This document shows positions 48,335 to 60,165 of a DNA stretch of 64,000 nt, one piece after another. The notes beneath the pieces are model-generated. The model was not told the DNA's origin and ran no database searches. It worked only from the letters and a program-made list of their open reading frames with translations. The translations under genes were made by a program, and so were the position numbers. The first letter of the stretch is position 1, and each line of letters begins with the position of its first letter. This DNA comes from Anarhynchus alexandrinus (taxonomy: Eukaryota > Chordata > Aves > Charadriiformes > Charadriidae), in the NCBI GenBank assembly GCA_008711295.1, contig VUYV01000047.1:462756-526755 (forward strand). The letters are read 5' to 3'.

Positions 48335-48945
48335 GAAAAGGATTAAAAGTTAATACAACTCAGAGATCACTTTCCAAGAAAATCCTCCAAGCCCAGAATT
48401 GTGTTTTCAGCAAACAGACCCTGCAAAAGCCACCCCGCTCGGTGCTCACCAGGGCACAACAGGGCCACAGTGCTCAAGAAGGTCCAGGAGCAGTTACCTT
48501 GGTGCATGAACGCATCCATGGCAAATCCAGCTCCGACGCCTGGGCTCTCCCACAGCGTTATCAGGTCACTGCAAGACCTTCCACATCAAAGCCAGCAGCT
48601 CAAACCTCTGCAACACCCGCCGTGGAAAGATCTCTACCAGCAAACAGAGCTTCAGGACTTGTTTCTGCTCCCTCAAGATATACGCAAGACCTGATCCCAG
48701 GGTGCTGAGCCACAACGCGCTCCAGGTGCTTTCATCCCATGCCTACTGGGCCAGCATTGCTGGATTTTGGCTAACACCACCAGCCCCTCCTCTCCTGCTT
48801 TGCAGCTCAGTGAGGAGGAAGGAGAGGGATGAAGGTACCTTTATGCCTTCAGCAAAAGCTACACCAAGAGAACCCATCAAGTATTCCTAATTTAGGCTCA
48901 TCAGAAAGGGAAAACGAGTCTGGCCAGTAGTTAGCTGAGCAGCTA

Positions 48946-49427
48946 ATCATAGAATCATAGAATGGTTTAGGTTGGAAAGGACCTTGAAGATCATCGAGTT
49001 CCAACCCCCCTGCCATAGGCAGGGACACCTCCCACTAGACCAGATTGCCCAAGGCCACGTCCAGCCTGGCCTTGAACACCTCCAGGGATGGGGCCTCAAC
49101 AACCTCTCGGGGCAACCTGTTCCAGTGCCTCACCACCCTCACAGGGAAAAACTTCTTCCTAATGTTCAATCTAAACCTGCCCTCTTCCAGTTTCAAGCCA
49201 TTCCCCCTTGTCCTGTCACTACATGCCCCAGTAAAAAGCCCTTCCCCAGCTCTCCTGTAGGCCCCCTTTAGGTACTGAAAGGCCGCAATAAGATCTCCCC
49301 GGAGCCTTCTCTTCTCCAGGCTGAACAGCCCCAACTCCTTCAGCCTCTCCTCATAGGAGAGGTGCTCCAGCCCTCGGATCATCCTCGTGGCCCTCCTCTG
49401 GACACGCTCCAACAGGTCTATGTCCTT
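48946..49427 (-). mobile_element. CR1 LINE, 3' end with ORF2 C-terminus (young copy)
   Basis: The tail is at the left (ATCATAGAATCATAGAATGG). The minus-strand frame is open for 125 codons ([16 protein letters not shown] through [13 protein letters not shown]). CTAATCA at 48943-48949 and 49436-49442 is a likely 7-bp target-site duplication. Between the CR1 end (TGTCCTT) and the right copy lies about 8 bp of filler that is the reverse complement of the flank just beyond, creating a perfect 12-bp inverted repeat. Confidence 0.96.
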
Positions 49428-49453
49428 GTGTTATCCTAATCAGGATAACACAA
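49426..49453. other. perfect 12-bp palindrome at a CR1 5' junction
   Basis: TTGTGTTATCCT (49426-49437) and AGGATAACACAA (49442-49453) are exact reverse complements around AATC. The left arm is CR1 end plus filler. The right arm is target DNA, with the target-site duplication spanning the loop. Confidence 0.85.
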
Positions 49454-49510
49454 CTTAACGGGCATCTTAATGGGATTGCTTCAGCTGTGGTTGGGGCTAA
49501 ATCGCCTCCT

Positions 49511-50458
49511 GGAGCTGGGCAGGACTGAGGGCAGGTGGTCCTTTTACCCAGGGCATCCACCCAAAATTGCCCCAGCCTAAAACCAGCCCCGGCAAGAGGA
49601 GATGGAAATCCTCAGCACCTGCAGTGGGTCTTTGTGTCGGTTTTCAGGAGTGCTTTAGCAGCTCGTTATCACCAAACACTCGGGGAAGACTGTTCAATTA
49701 ACAGAAGTTAGTAAAATTAGAAGATTTAACAGCAGCAGCAACGTTTAACACCAGATAGCAGAAACACCCTCCTTTGACACTCTTTACCCATTGATAAGGT
49801 TTGATAAAGCTGTAAGCTTCACAGGCATTTTCTGGCAAATGAGCCATAAAATAGGATAGTTTAAGTATTATCCCTAAATGGTAAACCTTCCAATTATGCT
49901 TGAAGAAAAATTACTATATCCTGCTAATTATAGCATCCGTGGCTTGGATTTGTTTGAAGAGAAGCTCACTTCATTTAAAATAANGGAGCTGGGCAGGACT
50001 GAGGGCAGGTGGTCCTTTTACCCAGGGCATCCACCCAAAATTGCCCCAGCCTAAAACCAGCCCCCACAAGAAAGAGATGGAAATCCTCAGCACCTGCAGT
50101 GGGTCTTTGTGTCGGTTTTCAGGAGTGCTTTAGCAGCTCGTTATCACCAAACACTCGGGGAAGACTGTTCAATTAACAGAAGTTAGTAAAATTAGAAGAT
50201 TTAACAGCAGCAGCAACGTTTAACACCAGATAGCAGAAACACCCTCCTTTGACACTCTTTACCCATTGATAAGGTTTGATAAAGCTGTAAGCTTCACAGG
50301 CATTTTCTGGCAAATGAGCCATAAAATAGGATAGTTTAAGTATTATCCCTAAATGGTAAACCTTCCAATTATGCTTGAAGAAAAATTACTATATCCTGCT
50401 AATTATAGCATCCGTGGCTTGGATTTGTTTGAAGAGAAGCTCACTTCATTTAAAATAA
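49511..50458. repeat. 474-bp direct duplication across a single-N gap
   Basis: Copy 1 is 49511-49983 and copy 2 is 49985-50458; only the N at 49984 separates them. By eye they are identical except for a few bases around 49588-49600 (GGCAAGAGGAGA versus CACAAGAAAGAGA). A sharp-edged, near-identical duplication abutting an N is the usual sign of two contig ends, or two haplotypes, placed side by side without merging. A real tandem duplication is less likely. Confidence 0.93.
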
Positions 50459-50903
50459 ATACCAATTTTGAAGGCAAGAGGAGGGGTGAAAAAAAAAAGA
50501 AGGAAAAAGAGAAATGAAAGACCTGGAGCGTGCAGAGCGACTGAGCGCCCGCCCGTGTGCCATGGGTACGCTCCGCAGCTGGTGCACACACACCCCCATC
50601 TATCCAGCCATGGCTGCTCCCCATCTCCAGCAGCCTCCTCCAACCAGGACCAGCCTGGTCCAGAGCTAGCTGCCAGCAGCAACATCCCACCTGCCTCCCA
50701 AATTACCTCCGGCATGCACCCACATCACACCCCAGCTCCATCCGCATCCCAAAATGGGAGCCCTTCCCCAGGCTCCCCGCCAGTTGCATCTCCAAGCTGG
50801 AGCCCACAGCCGCTGGAGCAGCGGGATGCCCTGCACATGTCAGGATCTGTCCCAATTTGGGTGACTCTTCTTCTCCTGCCCTGTGGCCCCTGCCATCATG
50901 GGT
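50459..50903. other. GC-rich unique DNA, no gene recognised
   Basis: Pro/Ser-rich open frames on the plus strand reflect base composition and run into the next CR1. No domain is recognised. Confidence 0.45.
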
Positions 50904-51170
50904 AAGGACGAGGGGCAATGGGCACAAGTTGGAACATAGGAGGTTCCATTCAAATACACAGAAAAACTTCTTTCCGGTTGGGGTGGCAGAGCAGTGCACA
51001 GGCTGCCCAGGGGGGTGGGGGAGTCCCCTTCTCTGGAGGTTTTCAAGCCCCGCCTGGACGCAGTCCTGAGTGCTGTGCTCTGGGCAGTCCTGCTTTGGCA
51101 GGGGAGTTGGGCTAGGTGATCTCTAGAGGTCCCTTCCAACTCTGAAAATTCCGTGATTCCATGATTCCGT
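50904..51170 (+). mobile_element. CR1 LINE, 3' end (ATTCTGTG/ATTCCGTG-type tail)
   Basis: Runs from GGACGAGGGGCAATGGGCAC to the tail ATTCCGTGATTCCATGATTC. The ORF2 remnant is frame-broken (for example, GAGCAGTGCACAGG lacks two bases of the usual AGTGGCACAGG). Related to the copies at 54719 and 62366. Confidence 0.94.
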
Positions 51171-52310
51171 AAGACGAGAAGCCCAGGTGGAAAGCAGAAG
51201 GAGGAGCTGTGCGTCTGCAGACAGCAAGTGGCTCTTGGCAGCATCACAGACCTGGTTTAGGGGTTCCCCAGGACAAGGACAGACGCTCTCCTTCGTGAGA
51301 TGATAAAGGCAGCAGGATTAAATAATGGGGTTAATTCTCATTAAAAGAAGAAACCATCTAATAATAAAACTGGTTTTAGAAAATGCCCAAGTCTGGTTTC
51401 CGTAGCAGCTCAGGAGGGAGACCTCGGCAGCACATTTGGTGTGTTACAAGTGACCAGGACCCAGAAGAGAACCAGGCTCAAAATACCTGCATAAATACAT
51501 TCATTCATCACAGACTCTATTTTTAAGGCCATTTCCTCCCAGACAGACCAGGGGGAGGTTTGGGAGCCACTATCATCTCTATTTTCAGCAAGCTGGAATT
51601 AACCTCGGGACCTTCTCTGCTCTCCAGAAGGCATCACCGTGTCCAGGCGATGGATCAAAACAAGCCCCACACTGAAATGCTGTCTGCGGTAACTGAATTA
51701 CAGGGACAGCCAGGGCCACCGCCAGCCGCCCAGACACAGGCATAAATAGGTCAAAACCAGAAACCCTATTGCCTCGATTCGTTAAATCTGAGTGAACAAC
51801 AGCCAGCATTACACTGGGGCCAAAGGGCTTTTCGGGGACTTTGGGTGTGCTGCTCCGGGGTTTGCTGGTTGTCACCTGAAAAATTTGTTGTACCATGTCA
51901 CATTTAATTTTCCGGCAGGATTTGGTGTCCTTGAGCAAAAGCAGCCGGTGTGGTAAAGAGCAGCAGGCACAGGTGAGAGACTCATCATGGCCAATAGAAG
52001 AATTAAAGTTGTGACCATGCCTGGACTAACCAAGACAGCGTTTTTGATTTCTTTCATTGAAACATCACCTCTGTGTGCTGCACCCGCTTTAGTCGGGGCT
52101 GCAGGGAAGCAGGGAACGTAATTTCATTTACTAGATGGAAATCTAAACAGCACTTTCTTTTCCAGAATGAGCAACACCAGGGTCTTTGTCCCTTTGTTGC
52201 TGCCTTCTCGCAAATTTGATGGACCAGCTGGTGAGCCCAGAGGTGTCAGGTACCAGCTGCAGGTTTGACATAGGAAAAGTGAGTAAAGCATGGTCAGAAA
52301 GGGCCAGTTT
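51171..52310. other. unique DNA, no gene recognised
   Basis: Non-coding sequence without recognised repeats. Confidence 0.45.
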
Positions 52311-52914
52311 TCATAGAATCATAGAATCCTAGAATGGTTTAGGTTGGAAAGGACCTTGAAGATCATCGAGTTCCAACCCCCCTGCTATAGGCAGGGACAC
52401 CTCCTACCAGACCAGGTTGCCCAAGGCCACGTCCAGCCTGGCCTTGAACACCTCCAGGGATGGGGCCTCAACAACCTCTCTGGGCAACCTGGGACAGTGC
52501 CTCACCACCCTCACAGTGAAAAACTTCTTCCTGATGTTCAATCTAAACCTGCCCTCTTCCAGTTTCAAGCCATTCCCCCTCGTCCTATCACTACATGCCC
52601 CAGTAAAAAGTCCTTCCCCAGCTCTCCTGTAGGCCCCCTTTAGGGACTGGAAGGCCGCAAGAAGATCTCCCCGGAGCCTTCTCTTCTCCAGGCTGAACAG
52701 CCCCAACTCTTTCAGCCTCTCCTCATAGGAGAGGTGCTCCGGCCCTCGGATCATCCTCGTGGCTCTCCTCTGGACACGCTCCAGCAGGTCCATGTCCTTC
52801 TTCTGTTGGGGACTCCAGAGCTGGACGCAGTACTCCAGGTGGGGTCTCACGAGAGTGGAGTAGAGGGGCAGAATCCCCTCCCTCGCGCTGCTGGCCACAC
52901 TTCTGATGCAGCCC
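52311..52914 (-). mobile_element. CR1 LINE, 3' end with ORF2 C-terminus (young copy)
   Basis: The tail is at the left, with an extra octamer-like unit (TCATAGAATCATAGAATCCTAG). The minus-strand frame is open for 164 codons, with [34 protein letters not shown] and [19 protein letters not shown]. It reaches GATGCAGCCC at the 5' end. GTTTTCAT at 52307-52314 and 52919-52926 is a likely 8-bp target-site duplication. The few bases between belong to an inverted repeat with the flank. Confidence 0.97.
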
Positions 52915-52936
52915 TTATGTTTTCATGAAACATAAG
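52914..52936. other. 9-bp palindrome at a CR1 5' junction
   Basis: CTTATGTTT (52914-52922) pairs exactly with AAACATAAG (52928-52936) around TCATG. The left arm is CR1 end plus filler; the target-site duplication occupies the loop region. Confidence 0.8.
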
Positions 52937-54170
52937 AAAGCATCATTTTGGGCTCCATATACTGGTCCTTTTGGGTTAAAAAAAAAATATTATGTTTTTT
53001 CAGGGAGGTCACAAGAGAAACAGTAATGTGTTTTAACCCGTGTTTCCTTTTACTGCTTCATGAGGCACAGGGACCAAGCATGCTGGGGAAACTGATGCAG
53101 CAAAAGGTAATAAACTGAGAAAAGCAAAAATAAAACACAAGCAAGCCAGACTTTTTCCCCTTTCAGATTATTTTTAAATAAAAAGCTTACAAAGAAACTT
53201 TTAACCTCTTTCATTGTTCCACTTCAACCTGAAATATAACTACAAAACCAACTCCTCTGCTTACAAGTGCTAATATTTGTAGTAGTTCTGGAGAGCAAAG
53301 CTACTGTGCCGACAGGTACAGCTCACAGCATTAGGGGACCAAGGGCTCAGCACCCATACACACAGTCAGGAGCCCCCGACCACTGCAGGACCATCTCCAT
53401 CCATGCACATTTTCAGGAGCGCAGATATCGCCACCCATCCCGTACCCATCTCCAGCGGTGCCTCTCAGAGCAAATTTCTGGGCATTTTTATCTTGGCCAT
53501 GAAAACAATAACAACAACAAAAAATTGCTTTCTGCAAGAATTCTGCAAAAGGCTCTGTTTTGACTGACAATCCTGTCCACAAACTTGGTTGTCCAAACCC
53601 AAAACAAGCGAGGTGTGCAAATGGAGCCAACGAGAAAGTGTTCCAAAACGGAGAGGGATGAATATTCATGGCATTTTTTTGGTTGCATCTAATCTATCTT
53701 TATAACAGACATTTCACTCCAGCACGCCAAGGCTGCAGCTCTAAACAGCGGCAGCAAGAAGAAGAAACATAATTAGCATAAGGGATAGTAATTAAGGATG
53801 CAAATGCAGTAGATGCCGCGCGGTGATTTCATCAGGAGGGTGGGAGGGCACCGAAGGTCCCCGGGGAGCGGGCGATGTGCTCCCCTCGCCCATTAAGCAC
53901 CGCATTGCACGATCACGCGTACTACATGCGCAAACGTAGTAAGTGTTTCACTCTGCGTGCACAGACAGACACACAACCCAGCAAACACGATGTGTCGGGA
54001 GATTTCATCATGAAGGGAAGGAGGGAGGCTGGGTTTTGGATTCCCAAAGCATGTTTCCTCCGAATCGCTGTGGTCCAAGAGGTAGCAGGTCAAACGAAGC
54101 GCCGCAATGGTACACGAGACACCCCCAGCTCATCTTCTCTGCAGAGCTAGATGCCTGGCTCGAGCCAAAT
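52937..54170. other. unique DNA with a CpG-rich patch
   Basis: No gene recognised. The stretch 53814-53965 is listed separately. Confidence 0.45.
53814..53965. promoter_or_regulatory. CpG-rich patch (possible regulatory element)
   Basis: About 15 CpGs by hand count in 150 bp (CCGCGCGG, CCCCTCGCC, CACGCGTAC and others), well above the surroundings. A plus-strand donor-like ACGTA|GTAAGTG lies inside it at about 53936-53945. It is short for a CpG island, and no transcript evidence is possible here. Confidence 0.3.
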
Positions 54171-54276
54171 CATAGAATCCTAGAATCATAGAATGGTTTA
54201 GGTTGGAAAGGACCTTGAAGATCATCGAGTTCCAACCCCCCTGCCATAGGCAGGGACACCTCCCACCAGACCAAAT
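54171..54276 (-). mobile_element. CR1 LINE, about 105-bp 3' end (young copy)
   Basis: The tail is at the left (CATAGAATCCTAGAATCATAGAATGG type, with an extra unit) and the body stops at CACCAGACCA. CCAAAT at 54165-54170 and 54271-54276 is a probable 6-bp target-site duplication, overlapping the CR1 end by microhomology. Confidence 0.95.
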
Positions 54277-54718
54277 GCAACGTACATCCTTGTGGTATCC
54301 TAATCCTGACACAGATGTATTTTGCTGGCAACCAGCCTGTGCCTTTAAGCCGTCGGGTTACGTGGCATCGCATGCTGAAAGCGTCCAATCCCTTCAGTGG
54401 TGTTCAAAGTGATTACCTAAACAGCGTGTACAAATCCCGCATTTGGATGCCTAATTAACTGGTGGCCACACAAATGCCAGGTTTATGTGCTTGCACAGTG
54501 AGCAGAGCATATAAACATGGGCTTCAGCCGGGCTGTTAGGGCAGCCAGGTCCAGAAACGGGGCTCATTACAGGGGAAAACAAGTGGGGAATGAATGGCAC
54601 ATGCCAACAGAAACTTTTTAAAACAAAAACCCAACCTGCCCCAAAATTCAAGGTGCACACTGCAAAGCCAGGCGGTACAGGGGAATGGGTTGGTTTCACT
54701 GACTCTTGCAGCAAAACA
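54277..54718. other. unique DNA, no gene recognised
   Basis: Nothing beyond unremarkable non-coding sequence was seen. Confidence 0.45.
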
Positions 54719-55004
54719 GTCTTTTTTCAATGGTGCCCAGTGACAGGACAAGAGGGAACAGGCACAAACTTGAACATAGGGAGTTCCATCTTAACCTGAG
54801 GAGGGACTTCTTTCCTGTGAGGGTGGCAGAGCACTGGCACAGGCTGCCCAGAGAGGTGGGGGAGTCTCCCACTCTGGAGCCATTCCAAACCCGCCTGGAC
54901 GCCATCCTGTGCAACTGCTGGAGGTGCCTCTGCTCTGGCAGGGGGTGGCACTGGGTGATCTCCAGAGGTCCCTTCCAGCCCTGACCAGTCTGTGATTCTG
55001 TGAT
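54719..55004 (+). mobile_element. CR1 LINE, 3' end (ATTCTGTG-type tail)
   Basis: Begins near CTTTTTTCAATGGTGCCCAG and ends GTCTGTGATTCTGTGAT. A plus-strand frame of about 92 codons stays open and includes SDRTRGNRHKLEHREFHLNLR. Same group as the copy at 18791. Confidence 0.95.
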
Positions 55005-56893
55005 CTCTTGCCAAGCTTTATTCTTCAGCACGAAACAGCAATATCCAGAAATAGCCAGAGATCCCCTCCACACCCAGGCTCGAACATTGCCAGTGCCCCT
55101 AAACTCTTTGGGATCTTCCCAATGGGCAACATACTGGCTGAACTGGACAGTCCAGTTTTTATTCTGATAAAAAGGGTTCCAGATATTTCAATATCCACCC
55201 AAATCCCTGAGCCAACTGACAGACCTCCCATATAAATGCATTGCCCTCATCATAAAACTGCTCATACTTTCTCCTGGGATTTTCAGAACCCTCTTGCACC
55301 ATATATATCACACAAAGACTGGCTATTTTGAAAGCACTGAAAGTGCAGACTACTGATTTTTAATATGCATTGCATTTTATGGCTCAGCTACCAGGTTAAT
55401 ATGCGGTGTCAAGGATTTCAATGGGACTATATATATAAGCATCATTAATTCATGTGAGTTCATAATAATCCCATAATATGGAATTAGCAGCATTCTGCTT
55501 TATCCAAGGTGCTATTAAGATATATATCATGCGAAGAGTAAGGCTACTCCACAAAGCAAAAAACACAAAGGCAAAACAACTTCAACAGCATGTTATTATT
55601 AGATACCGAACAGTTAGAGAAGAAGAAAAGCTTGTCGCACGGAGGTGGAAACTGAATTTTATGTGTTTTCTACCACAAGGAGGAATAAAAAAAAAAAAAA
55701 CCCAGGCTGTAAAAGCCAAGGGCACAGGCGGAGCACTGAGTCTCCACGGGGCGCTGGAGGGGAGCCCTTCGGTGGGGATGCCCCAGTGAACCAGGCATGG
55801 CACCTCCAGCTCCTCTGCCGCCGACACCCAGCCCAGGCAGCCCTCACCCGTCCCCGCGCCGCCCAGCTGCACCCCCAAACACCACGTATCAAGCAACAGG
55901 AGAGTTCAGCACCTTCCCAAAAAGTTCGCCCAACTCTGAGAAATAGGCTCCAGACTTGCTCGGGATCCCATTAGTTATGCAACATTATTCAGCCGGGAGC
56001 AAAAAACCCTCCAGTATGAGTTATTTCTTAACTGCTGTTACGTACTCTAAGAGGGAAGCGTTCAGGAGGAATTAGGAAAAAAGCAGATAAATGAGCAGGG
56101 AATTTAGGGCTGGGCTCCTGGGACTGGAAGTGAAAAAACCCCGCAGCACTCGCTTATCAAATCTGCCTTTCGGGCTAAAGATGACAGCAATCAGCTTTGC
56201 ATTTCCAACTCCAGGAAAGGGATTTCCTTGGATGGTTTCGTGGTTGTTCAGTTTGGGAAAAACTGAAGAAAGGACACGCGGCACTGCTCCAGTTCCTACC
56301 GATGATGCTGAGCACCATCAAGCACGAAAACTCTCGCAGACATCGCTATTCACAAATCACTGCTATGTTCTGTTCACAACTTTGCTAAATTTCAAAAAAA
56401 AAAAAAAATAGAAAAGGAAAAGAAAGGGGAAGCGAAATATTTCACCTACAAAATCTCGACAAAAGCTCCGTGTGGATGAACCTGCATCCATATTTCTGAG
56501 ATCTCCCAAAGCGGGCGGCCGCGGGAGTCGTTTTTAGCACGGTACCAAAATAAGCATCGGAGTTGCAGCACCCGGGGCTGCTCCCTGGGTCTGGCTAATT
56601 CGCTAAATCAGACATAAGCGCTGAGTCAGAGAGCAAATTTACCTCCCGCTTTGCAACAAATTAGCAGCATGCGGATCAAAACCGCGCTCTGGTTATTCAG
56701 CTTTCAGGAAACGGATGGAAAAGTCATTTTCTTTGATGGACACGGGGACCGGTGTGCTCAGGCATGGTTTCTCCAAAGCCCCGTGCCACACCACTCGCCG
56801 TCCCAGGCAATATTCTGCCACCCCCTTGCTGAACCCCAGGCACCTGGGCAGCTCTCGCCTCCTAAAAACGTCCTCTCCACCTTGTTTTTTGGC

Positions 56894-56915
56894 TTTTTTT
56901 TTTTTTTTTTTTTTT
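56894..56915. repeat. poly-T run
   Basis: Twenty-two consecutive T bases. No repeat body is attached on the minus strand. Confidence 0.9.
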
Positions 56916-59900
56916 ACCTCCAAACATGTTGCTACAGCAACCCCAGCATTTTATCAGCGCTCAGGGGAATATTCATCTCCAGTTCAGCTGCTCCATGGAA
57001 ACACACACCGCCGCAGCCCCTCTCTCCATCCCTGCTCGGAGGGGGAGAAGCTGAGCCCACCGCTCCGTGTCCGCTGTCCCACATCAGCTGGGCAGAGACA
57101 GGGCCGTGGGAGGTGCTGTGGAGGGACCCTCTCATCTTGGAGGAGCAGCCAAAAAACCCCTCGCAATGACCAGCGCTGTGCTCTCAGCTTCTGCTGGGCA
57201 AAAACGCTGAGCGTGCAGGGATGGGGACCCCACGTTGGCACCCAGTGCCCATCGTAGGAGGGACTCTGTAAGAAATAATTCCTTTGTTTGCTGAAATGTT
57301 AATACTTGGTCCATAACCTGCTAAACATGGCAGGACACGTATTGTCCAGCATTTCCCAAGACTTCATCCTGCAACGTGCGCTGCACATCGGCCGCATATT
57401 TAGAGCAATCTCTTTGGGGACCAGCCTGTCCACAGGGCCATTGGAATGACACTTGCACTGATGTTACATAGAAAAAACGCATCATCATTTTCCACGGGGT
57501 CTTTGACTATCCAAGTGATGGAAATAAGACGTCAGTTCTGTGTCCAGCCATGCCCAGCAGTGCAGAAAAAGCGACTCATGCATGCACACACAACAGCACA
57601 ACCGCTGCATATGCAGCCTCAGTACCACAACCACCTGCAGGGCAGCCAGCATGACACAGGCAAAATGGCAAAAATTGCTATTTTGAAGGAAATTAATTTG
57701 GTCCCTTCGTGTGTATGCTGCAGCACCCATGTATCTCCCCCGCACCGCAGTCACAGCGCTTTGCAGCAACAGCAAACCCCGGGGCTCTAAAGGGCTCTCC
57801 AATGCTTTGGCTGGAAAAGACAATCCCAAAAGAATCCAAACATGCCTCTAAACAGGGAAAGCTCCTTTGCCTCAAGGTGCCATTGTCCCTTCTGGCTGCA
57901 GAGCAGGCACGAGACCGGGTTCTCCCACCACCAGAGAGCCCTCTGCCTCCGACCCACCGCAGAGTAACCCAGCCACAGACTTAGCTAACCCATATAACAT
58001 TGTATTAGATTATAACATCAAACAGATATGTAAGTACTTACTTAACATAATATTATTAACACGCAGTATGCTTCTTCAGGCTCTAAAGGCAACTTTATAG
58101 CATCATGCAAATGTCTCTCCATGGTGGTGCTACCCCTGCTAGTGCGGCACCAGCAGTCCCGGGGTCACCCTTAGGTTATGCAGTTTCCATCATATTTTTT
58201 GTGTATTTAAATTCAAGACACTGTTAAGGTTTCCTTGTACAGGGCCAAAGATCATTAACAGTCCAAGCAAAATACTCAAGTGCTTAAAAATAAGCAGAAA
58301 TGTAGTGCTGTGCTGGCCTGCAGATAATAAAACAATATATCTGATCATGCAAAAGTAAAAACAGAGTTTTCCCTCTTGATTTTGCCTAATTATTTTTTTT
58401 TGTATCATCTAAAGTTTCCCGCTCCCAGTTTCCCAACTTTCTGCTTTTTTCAAAGAAGAAATGAGTTCTCTCCACAAGACATTAATGAAGTCAAGAGGAG
58501 GGATACATCCTTCCAGCCCTACTAGAACGGGTTTTCCTCTGTTGTTTCCCAGATGCCTTACTCATATTTCAACATATTTCTTCTCTATGTTACTAATAAG
58601 AGGGTTTTCAACCTGTTGGAATTTAAGATAAAATTAATATATTGGCAGATATCCACAGCAGCCTCTCAGGTGTTCATATTGAAAATTATTATTTTCAACA
58701 GTTCATGGCTCATTTCTTTAAAATTAAAATTAGTGTTGTGGCAGCCGGGGATAATTTCCCAGATGCCTGCACAGAGGGAGAGCACAGACCTGGAGGATGT
58801 GAGGAATGAGGCTCTGCTGCCATTGCACGTGTCCAACCTTGGGGCATCCTGTGTCTGTACCACTGAGGATGACCTTGAACAGGGGCCCCTGACCCAGACA
58901 CCAGTAGCAGATGCAGCAGAGGTGGGAATGGTCTTTCTTCGCTTCCACGGGTTGTCCAAGTTCGGCTGCCATAGGAGAGAGATGCTGGGCATCGGAGCGA
59001 GATGCCGGGCGAGACGCATGGTCTGAACCAGCATCGCTGGTTTCACAACTTCATGCTATACCCTTGAAGTCAAGCAGATTTCTCTCTTAAGCACTTCAGT
59101 CTCACCATCCCATTGAACTCCAGATGAGGATTTGCCCTAAAAGCTGCACTAGGGCACTAGAAAAGTGAGATCTGGCAGAAAATGTTATAAAGGACAGGAC
59201 TGGAAATAGCATGCACGTAGACCATCTCCCAGTTACCTATGCCAGAGAGTATTTAAGGAAAGTACATGGGTGCATGGAGCAGCACACTTCAAACTAGTGT
59301 TTGGATTTGTTTGGATTTGGGGTGGCATCCTGCTAGGTGACCTGGCAGCAGGGAGAAAGACAGCACTGATGTCCGCTAGTTACTGGGGAAAAAACAAGTA
59401 TCACGTGGCCACAGCCCTCTGAGGGGCAAGAGAGAGGTGGCCTTTGGCTTTGATTCACTCCATCTTCATCCCACCATGCAGCACAGCCACCACCTCATGC
59501 CACCTCCTGCCACCACAGGTCTTCAGCGCTGGGTACTGCACAGAGCTGCCGGGTTTTAACTGTGGTCCCAGTGGAGGGTTGACACCACGGCCATCCCTAT
59601 GGCATGTCTCATGGACACCCAACTGCTGTGTCCATCTCAGATGTCCCCAGGGGGAAGGTCCTGCTCTTGGCCACCCGCCCAGCCTTCCCAGCAGAGGAGA
59701 ACAATCTGTTTTCCTGGAAAGCCGGGCAGGAAGGCGCAGCTTTTGCCCCATGCACCCAACGGGCCCATGCGGCACAGTGAAACTGGGATGGGACAGGGAC
59801 CCTTCCCAAAGGCCGTAAACGCCTGCAGCCTCCACGCAACTCCGAAGCATCCTTCTGCACTGTAAATCACTGGGAAACATTAATAAACAGCTCCATCTAC

Positions 59901-60125
59901 TGACATCCTCACCTCCGAAATCCAGACCCCCACGGCAGCTCGGACGCAGCGTCCAGAGGAACCTGTGGAGTCGATCGCATCCTGCCCCGGCCGTGCAGGC
60001 ACCGGCTTTCATCCCAGGCACAGCCCAGGTACAGCCCATCACAGCCCTGCGGGCCCCTTGCAGGGGAGCAAATCTCCCAGAGCAGCTCAGCGCCTCCTCC
60101 CGACCCAGCTCCATCAGAACTCCCT

Positions 60126-60165
60126 TTGAATTTCAATTAATTGACATTAATTAAATCTATTTTAA
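60126..60165. promoter_or_regulatory. cluster of TAATTA/TTAATT homeodomain-like motifs
   Basis: AATTAATTG, CATTAATTAA and TTTTAATC lie within 40 bp beside GC-rich DNA. Such clusters are common in developmental enhancers but are also expected in AT-rich DNA. Confidence 0.2.

Larger units (their letters stand above)
42662..48945. other. unique DNA with candidate minus-strand exons
   Basis: No recognised gene or repeat. Contains twin hairpins (45395-45430), a long A-run (46508-46539) and candidate minus-strand exons (46040-46098 and 46548-46617). The AT-rich block 45770-45975 has the look of a conserved non-coding element. Confidence 0.45.

Noticed and set aside
56894..56915. Poly-T run as the tail of a minus-strand retrogene or SINE
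   Set aside because: The adjoining minus-strand sequence shows no gene-like or SINE-like body and no flanking duplication.
58540..58630. Acceptor followed by ATGCCTTACTC... as an exon
   Set aside because: No GT donor at the end of the open stretch (AAG is followed by AT).
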